Below the pieces are notes generated by a model that saw nothing but the letters and a program-made list of their open reading frames with translations, searched no databases and had not been told where the DNA came from. 64,000 bases of DNA, from the NCBI GenBank assembly GCA_002363865.1, contig DEWY01000015.1:186001-250000 (forward strand), written 5' to 3'. Made by a program: the position numbers and the translations under genes. The first letter of the stretch is position 1; each line of letters starts with the position of its first letter. Shown piece by piece: positions 19,815-28,311 of this stretch. The DNA is from Caulobacteraceae bacterium UBA3198. GTDB lineage: Bacteria; Pseudomonadota; Alphaproteobacteria; Caulobacterales; Caulobacteraceae.

Positions 19815-20825
19815 ATGTCCGAGGCCTTCAAGCCGCTCCTCGCTCGCCTGGCGGACGGCGCCACACTCTCTGAGGAAGACGCCCAGGTCTTCTTCTCTGC
19901 GTGCCTGCGCGGCGAGCCGACCCCGGCCCAGGTGGCTGCAGCCCTGACCGCTATGCGCATGCGGGGCGAAACGGTGGGCGAGATCACCGCGAGCGCCCGG
20001 GCCATGCGCGAGGCGGCCGTCACCCTGGATCACCCCCATCAGGTGATCGATGTGTGCGGCACCGGCGGCGACGGGCTGCACACCCTGAACATCTCCACCG
20101 CCGTGGCCTTTGTGGCGGCGGGCGGCGGGCTGAAGGTCGCCAAGCATGGCAACCGGGCACTGTCCTCCCGGTCGGGCGCCGCCGATGTGCTGACCGCCCT
20201 TGGCGTCAACATCATGGCCGGTCGTGACCAGCAGTTGCGCGCCCTGGACGAGGCCGGCATCTGCTTCCTGTTCGCCCAGGCCCACCATGGGGCTATGAAG
20301 CACGTCTCGCCCATCCGGGCTGAGCTGGGCTTCCGCACCCTCTTCAACCTGCTGGGCCCCCTGGCCAATCCCGCCGGCGCCCAGCGGCAGGTGCTCGGCG
20401 TATTCTCCGAGCGCTGGGTCGAACCCCTCGCCCGCGTGCTCGGCGGGCTGGGCGCCGAGCGCGCCTGGGTCGTCCATGGCGGCGGCATGGACGAGATGAC
20501 CACCACGGGCGAGACCCAGGTGGCCGAATGGAAGGACGGCCAGGTTCGTCTCTTCACCATAACTCCCGACGCCGTCGGCCTGCCCAAGGCGGCTCTGTCC
20601 GACCTGACCGGCGGGGCGCCGGAGGCCAACGCCGCGGCTCTGCGTCGCTTGCTTGAGGGTGAAACCGGCGCCTATCGCGATATCGTCGCCCTGAACGCCG
20701 CAGCCGCCTTCCTGGTGGGAGAGCGGGTCGAGACCCTGCGCGAGGGCGTGGAGCTGGCCGGCCAGGTGCTGGACGACGGCCGCGCCCTGAGCGCCCTGAA
20801 CAAGCTCTGCGAGATCACCGCCTGA
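19815..20825 (+). CDS. trpD: Anthranilate phosphoribosyltransferase
   Basis: 336 residues. The phosphoribosyl-pyrophosphate motif VIDVCGTGGDGLHTLNIST lies at 78-96. The anthranilate-site segment is KHGNRALSSRSGAADVL, followed by HHGAMKHVSPIRAELGFRT and the FNLLGPLANP motif. It transfers the phosphoribosyl group to anthranilate in tryptophan synthesis. It is 9 nt after trpG, and its TGA shares one base with the trpC ATG. Length and motifs are all standard. Confidence 0.96.
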   Translation: MSEAFKPLLARLADGATLSEEDAQVFFSACLRGEPTPAQVAAALTAMRMRGETVGEITASARAMREAAVTLDHPHQVIDVCGTGGDGLHTLNISTAVAFVAAGGGLKVAKHGNRALSSRSGAADVLTALGVNIMAGRDQQLRALDEAGICFLFAQAHHGAMKHVSPIRAELGFRTLFNLLGPLANPAGAQRQVLGVFSERWVEPLARVLGGLGAERAWVVHGGGMDEMTTTGETQVAEWKDGQVRLFTITPDAVGLPKAALSDLTGGAPEANAAALRRLLEGETGAYRDIVALNAAAAFLVGERVETLREGVELAGQVLDDGRALSALNKLCEITA

Positions 20826-21613
20826 TGAGCGACGTGCTGGACAAGATCGCCGCCTACAAGCGCGACGAGGTGGCGAGCCGCAAGCGTGAGCGGACCCAGG
20901 CCGAGGTGGAGGCCGCGGCCAAGGCGCCCTCGCCCCCCCGCGGCTTCCTGGCCGCCTTGAAAGCCGCGCACAGGCCTGGCGGCCTCGCCCTGATCGCCGA
21001 GATCAAGAAGGCCTCCCCGTCCAAGGGCCTGATCCGCGCCGACTTCGATCCGCCATCGCTGGCCAAGGCCTATGAGGCCGGCGGCGCGGCCTGCCTGTCC
21101 ATCCTCACTGACGGCCCCAGCTTCCAGGGCGCCGATTCCTATCTGAGCGCCGGCCGTGAAGCCGTCAGCCTGCCGGCCCTACGCAAGGAGTTCCTGGTCG
21201 ATCCGTGGCAGGTGGCGGAATCCCGCGCGCTCGGCGCCGACGCCATCCTGATCATCCTGGCCATGGTCGATGACGTCCTGGCTGGCGAGCTGCAGGCCGA
21301 GGCCCGCCGGCTCGGCATGGACGCCCTGGTCGAGGTGCATGACGCGGATGAGATGGCCCGCGCCGGCCGCATGGGCGCAGCGCTCGTCGGGGTCAACAAT
21401 CGCAACCTGCGCACCTTCGAAACCGACCTGGCGACGACCGAACGCCTCGCCGCCCTGGCGCCACCCGACGCCCTGCTGGTCACCGAGAGCGGCATCGCGG
21501 GCCCTGCCGACGTCCGACGGCTGGCGGCCGCCGGCGCCCGCGCGATGCTGGTCGGGGAAAGCCTGATGCGTCAGGCTGACGTCACCGCCGCCGTCCGCGA
21601 TCTCATGTCGTGA
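20825..21613 (+). CDS. trpC: Indole-3-glycerol-phosphate synthase
   Basis: 262-residue (beta/alpha)8 barrel. Visible motifs are LIAEIKKASPSKGLIR with the catalytic lysine, ACLSILTDGPSFQGAD, LRKEFLVDPWQVAESRALGADAIL, GVNNRNLRTFETDL and the final VTESGIAGPADV. It catalyses the ring-closing decarboxylation giving indole-3-glycerol phosphate. It is the monofunctional form, not fused to TrpF. It overlaps trpD by one base and the next gene by four, so the three are translationally coupled. Confidence 0.96.
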   Translation: MSDVLDKIAAYKRDEVASRKRERTQAEVEAAAKAPSPPRGFLAALKAAHRPGGLALIAEIKKASPSKGLIRADFDPPSLAKAYEAGGAACLSILTDGPSFQGADSYLSAGREAVSLPALRKEFLVDPWQVAESRALGADAILIILAMVDDVLAGELQAEARRLGMDALVEVHDADEMARAGRMGAALVGVNNRNLRTFETDLATTERLAALAPPDALLVTESGIAGPADVRRLAAAGARAMLVGESLMRQADVTAAVRDLMS

Positions 21614-22572
21614 TCTGGCGGGGCAAGGCCGCCCGCCGCGTCGCCGCCGCCAAGGCCCGTCAGCCCGGAAAGGCCCTGGCCGCGCCCGGGGGCTGGGTCT
21701 TCCTGGTCAATGACACCAATGACTTCCTGCCCTGGCAGTTCGGGATCACCCGATGGACCAGGGGTGAGCGCGAGCAGGTCGCGGCCATACTGAAGGCGCG
21801 GCTCGAGGCTCTGGCGCCGACCCCCTATCTGATGTTCATCACGCCCGAGAAGAGCGTCGCCTATCAGGAATACCTGCCGATGGGCCTGGCGGAGCTGAAG
21901 TCCGACTCTGGCCGCCCCGCGACCTGGATGGCCAGACACTTCCCGGCGCAGGTCCGATACCTCCAGCCCTGGTTTGAGCGGATGAAGCGGCTGGGCTTCC
22001 TCTATTTCCGTGGCGACACCCATGTGAACTGGCTGGGAGGCTACCTGCTCTACCGATTTGTGATCGAGACCCTCGATAAGGCCGGCATCATCACCCGCCC
22101 GGCCATCACCTCCAGCGAACTGCTGCCGGCAGGGGCGGGGTTCGAAGGCGACGTATACGTCCAGCTCGATGAGACCCAGCGACCGGAGTTCGACGTCGAC
22201 GCCGACTATGGCCGCTGGCGGGCCATGCTCGAGATCACCATCAAGTACGATATGGACGAGGCCCTGATCCGAGCCAAACGCCTGACGCTCACGCCCGAGG
22301 ATCAGGCCGGCTTCCACGGCCGGGAGATGCTCATCTACGAAATCCCCGATTCGGATCTGCCGCGAGCTGTGGTCTTCCGCGACTCCACCGCCACCGATTC
22401 GATTCCCTTCCTGGCCGAGCACTTCTCCCGCTCGGTCTATGTCTGGCACGAAGGCGACGTGCTGGCCGAGATCATCCAGCGTGAGCAGCCCGATGTGGTC
22501 CTGCACTTTGTCGCAGAACGCTTTCTGGCCACCTACCCCACCACTCTGCCGCTGAACTTCGCCGCCCCCTGA
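21610..22572 (+). CDS. AlgX/AlgJ-type SGNH-fold protein without export signal
   Basis: 320 residues matching the SGNH-hydrolase-like family of AlgX/AlgJ polysaccharide O-acetylation proteins. It has PGGWVFLVNDTNDF near the N-terminus, then TPEKSVAYQEYLP and the Asp-His motif RGDTHVNWLGGY (about 138-148). The Ser-block equivalent VVFRDSTATDSIPFL is followed by VVLHFVAERFL. A Ser, Asp and His triad is therefore present. Unlike AlgX and AlgJ, it has no signal peptide or membrane anchor, only a basic N-terminus. It starts with GTG overlapping the trpC stop by 4 nt. Substrate is unknown, and a tryptophan-related role would be guesswork. Confidence 0.7.
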   Translation: MIWRGKAARRVAAAKARQPGKALAAPGGWVFLVNDTNDFLPWQFGITRWTRGEREQVAAILKARLEALAPTPYLMFITPEKSVAYQEYLPMGLAELKSDSGRPATWMARHFPAQVRYLQPWFERMKRLGFLYFRGDTHVNWLGGYLLYRFVIETLDKAGIITRPAITSSELLPAGAGFEGDVYVQLDETQRPEFDVDADYGRWRAMLEITIKYDMDEALIRAKRLTLTPEDQAGFHGREMLIYEIPDSDLPRAVVFRDSTATDSIPFLAEHFSRSVYVWHEGDVLAEIIQREQPDVVLHFVAERFLATYPTTLPLNFAAP

Positions 22573-22612
22573 CCCGCGGGCCCGTCGTCTTCCCAGGCCC
22601 GTCCCCGGTAAC

Positions 22613-22639
22613 TTGACATTAATATAGAACGCCTAGAGA
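22613..22639 (+). promoter_or_regulatory. Probable lexA promoter
   Basis: A consensus -35 TTGACA (22613-22618) is followed after 12 nt by GCCTAGAG (from 22631), which resembles the Caulobacter housekeeping -10 (GCTANAWC). An alternative is TAGAGA at 22634. The -10 region coincides with the SOS box, as expected for LexA autorepression. The transcription start is inferred. Confidence 0.55.
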
Positions 22640-22641
22640 AC
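22627..22641 (+). promoter_or_regulatory. SOS box (LexA operator) of lexA
   Basis: GAAC-GCCTAGA-GAAC is an exact match to the alphaproteobacterial SOS box GTTC-N7-GTTC read on the other strand. It is 43 nt upstream of the lexA ATG and overlaps the predicted -10, so bound LexA would block its own promoter. Confidence 0.88.
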
Positions 22642-22683
22642 ATCGCTAACGTTTGCGCTTTGTTCTCAAGGTTGGGAAGACCC

Positions 22684-23376
22684 ATGCTGACCCGTAAGCA
22701 GCACGAACTGCTCATGTTCATCCATGAGCGGATCAAGGAAACCGGCGTCTCGCCCTCCTTCGACGAGATGAAGGAGGCCTTGGACCTGGCGTCCAAGTCC
22801 GGGATCCACCGGTTGATCACCGCCCTGGAGGAACGGGGCTTTCTCCGGCGCCTGCCCCACCGGGCTCGGGCGCTGGAGGTCGTGAAGCTTCCGCAGGAGG
22901 CGACCACCTCGGCTCCGCCCAAGGGGCGCCAGGCTTTCAAGCCGCAGTTGGTGGCGCCCGGCGAGGCCGCGCCAGCGGCCGCGGCTAACGACACCCGAGA
23001 GCTCTCGGTGCTCGGCAAAATCGCAGCGGGCACACCCATTGAGGCGATCCAGCAGGAAAGGGACCGTCTGCATGTGCCCGAATCCATGCTGGGCGCGGGC
23101 GAACACTTCGTCCTGGAGGTCCAGGGCGATTCGATGATCAACGCCGGCATCCTGGACGGCGACTATGTGGTGATCCGGCGGGCGGACTCCGCCAATTCGG
23201 GCGAGATCGTCGTCGCCCTGGTTATGGGCGAAGAGGCCACGCTGAAGCGACTGCGCCGCAAGGGCGCTTCCATCGCTCTGGAAGCGGCGAACCCGGCCTA
23301 TGAGACCCGGATCTTTGGCCCCGATCAGGTCGCCGTGCAGGGTCGCCTGGTCGGCCTCATTCGTCGCTACCACTAG
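22684..23376 (+). CDS. lexA: LexA repressor
   Basis: 230 residues from the ATG at 22684 (MLTRKQHELLMFIHERIKE). The N-terminal winged helix covers about 1-70, with recognition helix around SKSGIHRLITALEERGFL. A Pro/Ala linker of about 30 residues leads to the S24 protease domain. Self-cleavage would fall between Ala115 and Gly116 (GKIAAGTPIEA). The catalytic pair is Ser150 in GDSMINAGI and Lys188 in ATLKRL. LexA represses SOS genes until RecA filaments trigger cleavage. Its own promoter carries an SOS box, and a second box in this window lies before the sidA-like gene. It converges on comEC with a 20-nt overlap. Confidence 0.96.
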   Translation: MLTRKQHELLMFIHERIKETGVSPSFDEMKEALDLASKSGIHRLITALEERGFLRRLPHRARALEVVKLPQEATTSAPPKGRQAFKPQLVAPGEAAPAAAANDTRELSVLGKIAAGTPIEAIQQERDRLHVPESMLGAGEHFVLEVQGDSMINAGILDGDYVVIRRADSANSGEIVVALVMGEEATLKRLRRKGASIALEAANPAYETRIFGPDQVAVQGRLVGLIRRYH

Positions 23377-25438
23377 ATCCCCAGCTCCAGGGTCTGCGGC
23401 CACGCAGGTCCTGCGCCCACTGGGCGCGCCAGACCCCGTCCCGCCCCCGACCTAGCTCCACCGACCCGCCCTGGGCGAAGTCTTCGCCGCTCAGGACGAT
23501 CCGCCCCGGACACGGCTCCGGAGGCAAGGCGGGCCGCACGATCACGAGTTCGGCTGAGGCGCAAAGCCCTCTCAGAGTGCCGGCGTCAGGCGGCTTGCGG
23601 CTCCAGTAGGCGGCGATGGAGACTGGCGCAGCTGGCCGCGGCCGGCAGGTCCAACGGTCGCAGGCGAACAGGGCCTCCCGCGGCGGCTCACCCTGGGTCG
23701 GCGTCAGGCCCCAGCGCTGAGCCCAGCGCTCTGCGGCGAACCGCTTGACATCTGGGCGTAGCAGGACCGCCTCGTCCCCCAGCCGCACCGCGACCTGCGC
23801 GCCATCGGCCGCGATCCAGACCCCCGGGGCCTCGGGGCGAGGCGCCAGGCTCACGGCCAGGGCGAAGGGCAGGCCGATCCAGCGGACGGGACCACGCCAT
23901 AGGCACATCCATAGGATCCCGAGGAAGGCGCTGGGCAGGGCCCAGGCGGGCGCGCTTGAGACCAGCATGTTGGCGCCCGGCGCCTCAGCGGCCGCCTCCG
24001 CCACCCGGGTGATCGCCTCTATCCCCCAGCCGGACACCATCAGAGGGATGTCGCCCAATCCGATGGGGGTCAGGGCGGCCCCTATGGCGAGGCTGGGCAT
24101 CATCAGAAACGATGAAATCGGCGACGCCGCCAGGTTCGCCGCCAGCCCGTAGGTGGCCATGCGGTTGAAATGCTGAAGGGCGAAAGGCCCGGTCGCCATG
24201 CCCGCCACAAGACTGGCGGCCAGGCTGGCGGCCAGCCAGGTCATGGCGGTCTGAACCAGCCGGATGGGCCAGGGCGCGCTGATTTCCCGGATCGCCCTTG
24301 GCCAGGCCTCGGCAAGCGCCACCAGGGCCGCGGTGGCGGCGAAGGACATCTGGAAGCCCGGCTCGGTCACCGCCTCGGGATGGATCAGCATGACGATCAG
24401 GGCGGCGAGCGCCAGACCATGCAGGCTGATGGCCCGCCGGTCGAAGATCACCGCGGCAAAGGCCACCGAGGCGGTGATCGCAGCGCGCTCCGCCGGCGCC
24501 GGCGCCCCGGAGACCACCAGGTAGCAGGCCACGGCCGCCAGACCCATGAGGGCCGCAACCTTCTTGCTCGACACCCGCAGGGCGAGCCACGGCCAGGCCG
24601 CGACGCCCGCGCGGACGGCGGCGAAAGCGAAGCCGCCGACGATGGCCATGTGGAGTCCCGAAATGGAGATCAGGTGGGCGAGCCCCGAGGCCCGCATATG
24701 CTCGATCTGTTCGGGCGGGATGAAGGCCTGATTTCCCATCACCATGGCCGCCGCCAGCCCGCCAGTCTCCGGCCCCATGCTGGCGACGATCTGCTGGGCC
24801 AGACGCCAGCGGGCCGCGTTGATCTTCATGTCGAGCCGCAGCCGTGGAGGCGGGGCCAGAAGTCGCAGGCGCTCGGGCGGCGTCAGCGCAAATCCCACGC
24901 CGCCGATGCTCTCGTAGAAGGCGTCCCGGGCGAAGTCATAGCCGCCGGGGCTTGCGGGCGGCGGCGGTGGGTTCAACAGAGCGAGCACCCGCAGCGCTGC
25001 CCCGGGTGCTGGTGGTACGACGCCGCGAAGGGTCACCCGCACGCGCGTCGGCGTGACCTCCGGCGCAAGCCCCTCGATCTGTGTCGGGGCGATGATGATG
25101 CGGCTGCCGCCACTCTGCCCCGGACTGGCCACGTCGACCACCCAGCCTTCGATCTGGACCGGGCCAGAGACAGCAGGGGCGACCGGGCCCGCCACAGCCT
25201 GGGTTCGAAGCTTGGCGGTGGAGAACCCCGCCAGCGCGAAGGCTGCGAGAATCAGCACCAGCGCCGTCTCGCGTCGGACCGGCAGCCGCCTGGCGGCCAC
25301 CAAAAGTGTGAGGGCCAGGCCCAGAAAGCCCACCGCCACGCCCGTCAGGGGCTCTCGTCCAAGCCCAAAATAGACAGCACAGCCCATGCCGAAGGCGACC
25401 GGGGTCCACAGGCTCCACCGGTCGGCCTGGTCGGCCAT
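23357..25438 (-). CDS. comEC: ComEC/Rec2 family membrane DNA-uptake protein
   Basis: About 693 residues from the ATG at 25438; a GTG at 25471 is an alternative start. The N-terminal part is hydrophobic with a DUF4131-like soluble insert. The central Competence domain contains GNQAFIPPEQIEHMRASGLAHLISISGLHMAIVGG (about 230-265) followed by many helices. The soluble C-terminus (after about 560) shows no metallo-beta-lactamase HxHxDH motif. ComEC forms the inner-membrane channel for single-stranded DNA in natural transformation. No other competence gene is nearby, as expected for Gram-negatives. It is divergent from gltX and overlaps the lexA end. Confidence 0.88.
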   Translation of the reverse strand: MADQADRWSLWTPVAFGMGCAVYFGLGREPLTGVAVGFLGLALTLLVAARRLPVRRETALVLILAAFALAGFSTAKLRTQAVAGPVAPAVSGPVQIEGWVVDVASPGQSGGSRIIIAPTQIEGLAPEVTPTRVRVTLRGVVPPAPGAALRVLALLNPPPPPASPGGYDFARDAFYESIGGVGFALTPPERLRLLAPPPRLRLDMKINAARWRLAQQIVASMGPETGGLAAAMVMGNQAFIPPEQIEHMRASGLAHLISISGLHMAIVGGFAFAAVRAGVAAWPWLALRVSSKKVAALMGLAAVACYLVVSGAPAPAERAAITASVAFAAVIFDRRAISLHGLALAALIVMLIHPEAVTEPGFQMSFAATAALVALAEAWPRAIREISAPWPIRLVQTAMTWLAASLAASLVAGMATGPFALQHFNRMATYGLAANLAASPISSFLMMPSLAIGAALTPIGLGDIPLMVSGWGIEAITRVAEAAAEAPGANMLVSSAPAWALPSAFLGILWMCLWRGPVRWIGLPFALAVSLAPRPEAPGVWIAADGAQVAVRLGDEAVLLRPDVKRFAAERWAQRWGLTPTQGEPPREALFACDRWTCRPRPAAPVSIAAYWSRKPPDAGTLRGLCASAELVIVRPALPPEPCPGRIVLSGEDFAQGGSVELGRGRDGVWRAQWAQDLRGRRPWSWGSSGSDE

Positions 25439-25562
25439 CTGCCGACCGAGAAGGCCCAGGATCGCCCGCACACTAGGAGGGCTGGACAGGCGCGTGCTAA
25501 GACGCCGGCCCCATCGCCCGGCGATCCCGCCGGCCTGCGACACCTCAAGACCCCCGACCTCG

Positions 25563-26969
25563 ATGCCCGACCGTCCCGTCGTCACCCGGATCGCCCCTTC
25601 CCCCACCGGCTCCATGCACATAGGCACGGCCCGGACGGCGCTTTTCAACTGGCTTTATGCGCGCCACACCGGCGGCAAGTTCCTGTTGCGCGTCGAGGAC
25701 ACCGATCGCGAGCGCTCCACCCAGGCCGCCGTAGAGGTGATCTTCGACGGCATGAAGTGGCTGGGGCTCGAGGCCGATGAGCCCCCCGTGTTCCAGGCCG
25801 CCCGCGCGGACCGCCACCGGGCCGCGGTGGAAGACCTGCTGGCCAAGGGCGAAGCCTATCGCGACTACATGACGGCCGAGGAGCTTGAGGCCGAGCGTGA
25901 GACCGCCCGGGCCGAGGGCCGCGTGGTCCGCTCCCCCTGGCGCGACATCGCCCGCAATGACGCCCCAGATCGGCCTTTTGTCGTCCGCCTGAAGAGCCCG
26001 CTGACTGGCGACACCGTCGTGGCCGACAAGGTGAAGGGCGATATCCGGTTCCAGAACAAGGATCTCGACGACCTGATCCTGCTGCGCACCGACGGCTCGC
26101 CGACCTACAATCTTGCCGTCGTGGTCGATGACCACGACATGGGGGTGACCCATGTGATTCGCGGCGACGATCATCTCAACAACGCCGCCCGCCAGACCCT
26201 GATCTACAAGGCGCTCGGCTGGGAGGTCCCGGTCTGGGCCCACCTGCCGCTGATCCATGGCCCCGACGGCGCCAAGCTCTCCAAGCGCCATGGCGCCCAG
26301 GCGGTCAGCGAATTCGATTCGATGGGCTACCTCCCCGAGGCCATGCGCAATTATCTGGCCAGGCTCGGCTGGGGTCATGGGGACGACGAGATCTTCACCG
26401 ACGCGCAGGCGATCAGCTGGTTCGACATCGTTGATGTGGTCAGCGCCCCTGCCCGACTGGATTGGGCCAAGCTCAACCACATCAACAACCACTACATCCG
26501 CCAGGCCGATATCTCCCGTCTGGCGGACCTGGTGACGGCGATCCATGAAAGCCGCGATCTGAAGGTCCCCGCCGCGCTGCGCCAGGTGCTTGAGCGGACA
26601 ATTCCGCTGGTGCGGGACGGCGCCAAGACCCTTCTGGACCTGGCGGACTCCACCGTCTTCGTGCTGACGCCGCGCCCCCTGGCCATGCCGGAGAAGGCCG
26701 CCGGTCTGCTCACCGAGGAGACGCGCGGTCGACTGAACCGGCTGCGCGACCGACTGGCTGCGGCGACCACCTGGGACGTCCCCAGCCTGGAAGGCGAGAT
26801 TCGCGCCTTCGCCGAGTCGGAAGGCGTGGGCATTGGAAAATTCGGTCAGGCCTTGCGGGTCTGCCTGGCCGGCGTGGCCTCTGCGCCCGACCTCGCCGGA
26901 GCCCTGACGGCGCTCGGCCAGGAGGAAAGCCTCGGCCGCCTCCACGATGCGCTTTCGCCCGCTGCGTAA
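25563..26969 (+). CDS. gltX: Glutamyl-tRNA synthetase
   Basis: 468 residues, class I. The HIGH-type motif is in RIAPSPTGSMHIGTARTALF (about 9-28) and the KMSKS-type motif is KLSKR (about 238-242). In between are RVEDTDRERST and the tRNA-acceptor region DDLILLRTDGSPTYNLAVVVDD. It charges tRNA-Glu. Many alphaproteobacteria carry two GltX paralogues, one charging tRNA-Gln as well; which this is cannot be decided here. The start at 25563 fits the family; the longer upstream frame overlaps comEC and is rejected. Confidence 0.95.
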   Translation: MPDRPVVTRIAPSPTGSMHIGTARTALFNWLYARHTGGKFLLRVEDTDRERSTQAAVEVIFDGMKWLGLEADEPPVFQAARADRHRAAVEDLLAKGEAYRDYMTAEELEAERETARAEGRVVRSPWRDIARNDAPDRPFVVRLKSPLTGDTVVADKVKGDIRFQNKDLDDLILLRTDGSPTYNLAVVVDDHDMGVTHVIRGDDHLNNAARQTLIYKALGWEVPVWAHLPLIHGPDGAKLSKRHGAQAVSEFDSMGYLPEAMRNYLARLGWGHGDDEIFTDAQAISWFDIVDVVSAPARLDWAKLNHINNHYIRQADISRLADLVTAIHESRDLKVPAALRQVLERTIPLVRDGAKTLLDLADSTVFVLTPRPLAMPEKAAGLLTEETRGRLNRLRDRLAAATTWDVPSLEGEIRAFAESEGVGIGKFGQALRVCLAGVASAPDLAGALTALGQEESLGRLHDALSPAA

Positions 26970-26980
26970 ACCGCTATAAG
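26953..26980 (+). promoter_or_regulatory. Possible gltA promoter
   Basis: GCTATAAG (26973-26980) resembles the Caulobacter -10 consensus GCTANAWC, with a weak TTTCGCC 13 nt before it in the -35 place. It lies 47 nt upstream of the gltA ATG, partly inside the end of gltX. The -35 match is poor. Confidence 0.35.
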
Positions 26981-27027
26981 GCCAAGCGAACAGACGTTTT
27001 AATTCCTACTCATTGAAAGGGGATGGC

Positions 27028-28311
27028 ATGGGCGATACGGCGAAGATCAGCATCGGCGCCAAATCCGTCGAACTACCCATCTTGAAGGGTACGACGGGTC
27101 CGGACGTGGTCGACGTGCGCAAACTCTACGCCGAGGCCGATGTCTTCACCTACGATCCAGGGTTTACTTCGACGGCCAGCTGCGAGAGCAAGATCACCTA
27201 TATCGACGGTGACGCCGGCATCCTGCTGCATCGGGGCTACCCGATCGACCAGCTGGCGGAGAAGTCCAGCTTCCTGGAAGTCTGCTACCTGCTGCTGCAC
27301 GGCGAACTGCCCACGGCGAGCCAGTTCGCCGAGTTCGACCACAACATCACCTACCACACGATGTTGCACGAGCAATTCGACCGGTTCTTCGCGGGCTTCC
27401 GTCGCGACGCCCACCCGATGGCCATCATGGTCGGCGCGGTCGGCGCCCTGTCGGCCTTCTATCACGACAGCACCAACATCGATGATCCGCAGCAGCGGAT
27501 GATCTCGGCCCACCGCATGATCGCCAAGATGCCGACGATCGCCGCCCGGGCCTTCAAATACTCCAAGGGCCAGCCGTTCGTGCATCCGCGCAACGACGAG
27601 TCCTATGCCGAGAACTTCCTGCGGATGTGCTTCTCGGTTCCGGCCGAGGACTGGAAGCCCAACCCGGTCCTGACCCGGGCCATGGACCGCATCTTCATCC
27701 TGCATGCCGATCACGAGCAGAATGCGTCCACCTCGACCGTCCGTCTGGCCGGTTCGTCGGGCGCCAATCCGTTCGCCTGCATCGCCGCCGGCATCGCCTG
27801 CCTGTGGGGCCCCAGCCATGGGGGCGCCAACGAAGAGGCGCTCAACATGCTGGCCGAGATCGGGTCGGTGGAGAACATCCCTGAATACGTCCAGGGCGTG
27901 AAGGACCGCCGCTACCGGCTGATGGGCTTCGGCCACCGGGTCTACAAGAACTACGACCCGCGCGCCAAGGTCATGCAGGCCACCTGCCACGAAGTCCTGG
28001 CGGAAGTCGGCAACACCGATGACCCGCTGCTGAAGGTGGCCATGGAGCTCGAGAAGATCGCGCTCAACGACCCCTACTTCGTGGAGCGCAAGCTCTATCC
28101 TAACGTGGACTTCTATTCGGGCATCACCCTGCGGGCGCTTGGCTTCCCGCCGGAAATGTTCACCGTGCTGTTCGCGCTCGCGCGGACCGTCGGCTGGATC
28201 GCCCAGTGGAAGGAAATGGTCGAGGATCCGTCGCAGAAGATCGGGCGTCCGCGTCAGATCTACACCGGCGCCCCTCAGCGGGACTACACCTCGGTCGACA
28301 AGCGCGGCTAA
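27028..28311 (+). CDS. gltA: Citrate synthase
   Basis: 427 residues, type II hexameric citrate synthase of Gram-negatives. The signature MGFGHRVYKNYDPRAK carries a catalytic His (about 303). The second His is in the GPSHGGANEEAL region, and the Asp lies in the NVDFYSGITLRALGFP stretch near 360. It condenses oxaloacetate and acetyl-CoA to start the TCA cycle. The ATG at 27028 is chosen because AAAGGGG lies 5-11 nt before it; an in-frame TTG at 27013 is less likely. It converges on lpxB with a 4-nt overlap. Confidence 0.96.
   Translation: MGDTAKISIGAKSVELPILKGTTGPDVVDVRKLYAEADVFTYDPGFTSTASCESKITYIDGDAGILLHRGYPIDQLAEKSSFLEVCYLLLHGELPTASQFAEFDHNITYHTMLHEQFDRFFAGFRRDAHPMAIMVGAVGALSAFYHDSTNIDDPQQRMISAHRMIAKMPTIAARAFKYSKGQPFVHPRNDESYAENFLRMCFSVPAEDWKPNPVLTRAMDRIFILHADHEQNASTSTVRLAGSSGANPFACIAAGIACLWGPSHGGANEEALNMLAEIGSVENIPEYVQGVKDRRYRLMGFGHRVYKNYDPRAKVMQATCHEVLAEVGNTDDPLLKVAMELEKIALNDPYFVERKLYPNVDFYSGITLRALGFPPEMFTVLFALARTVGWIAQWKEMVEDPSQKIGRPRQIYTGAPQRDYTSVDKRG

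Noticed and set aside
24170..25780. Long plus-strand frame opposite comEC
   Set aside because: Arg/Gly/His-rich with no domain; comEC on the other strand is well supported, and the frame runs into gltX out of phase.
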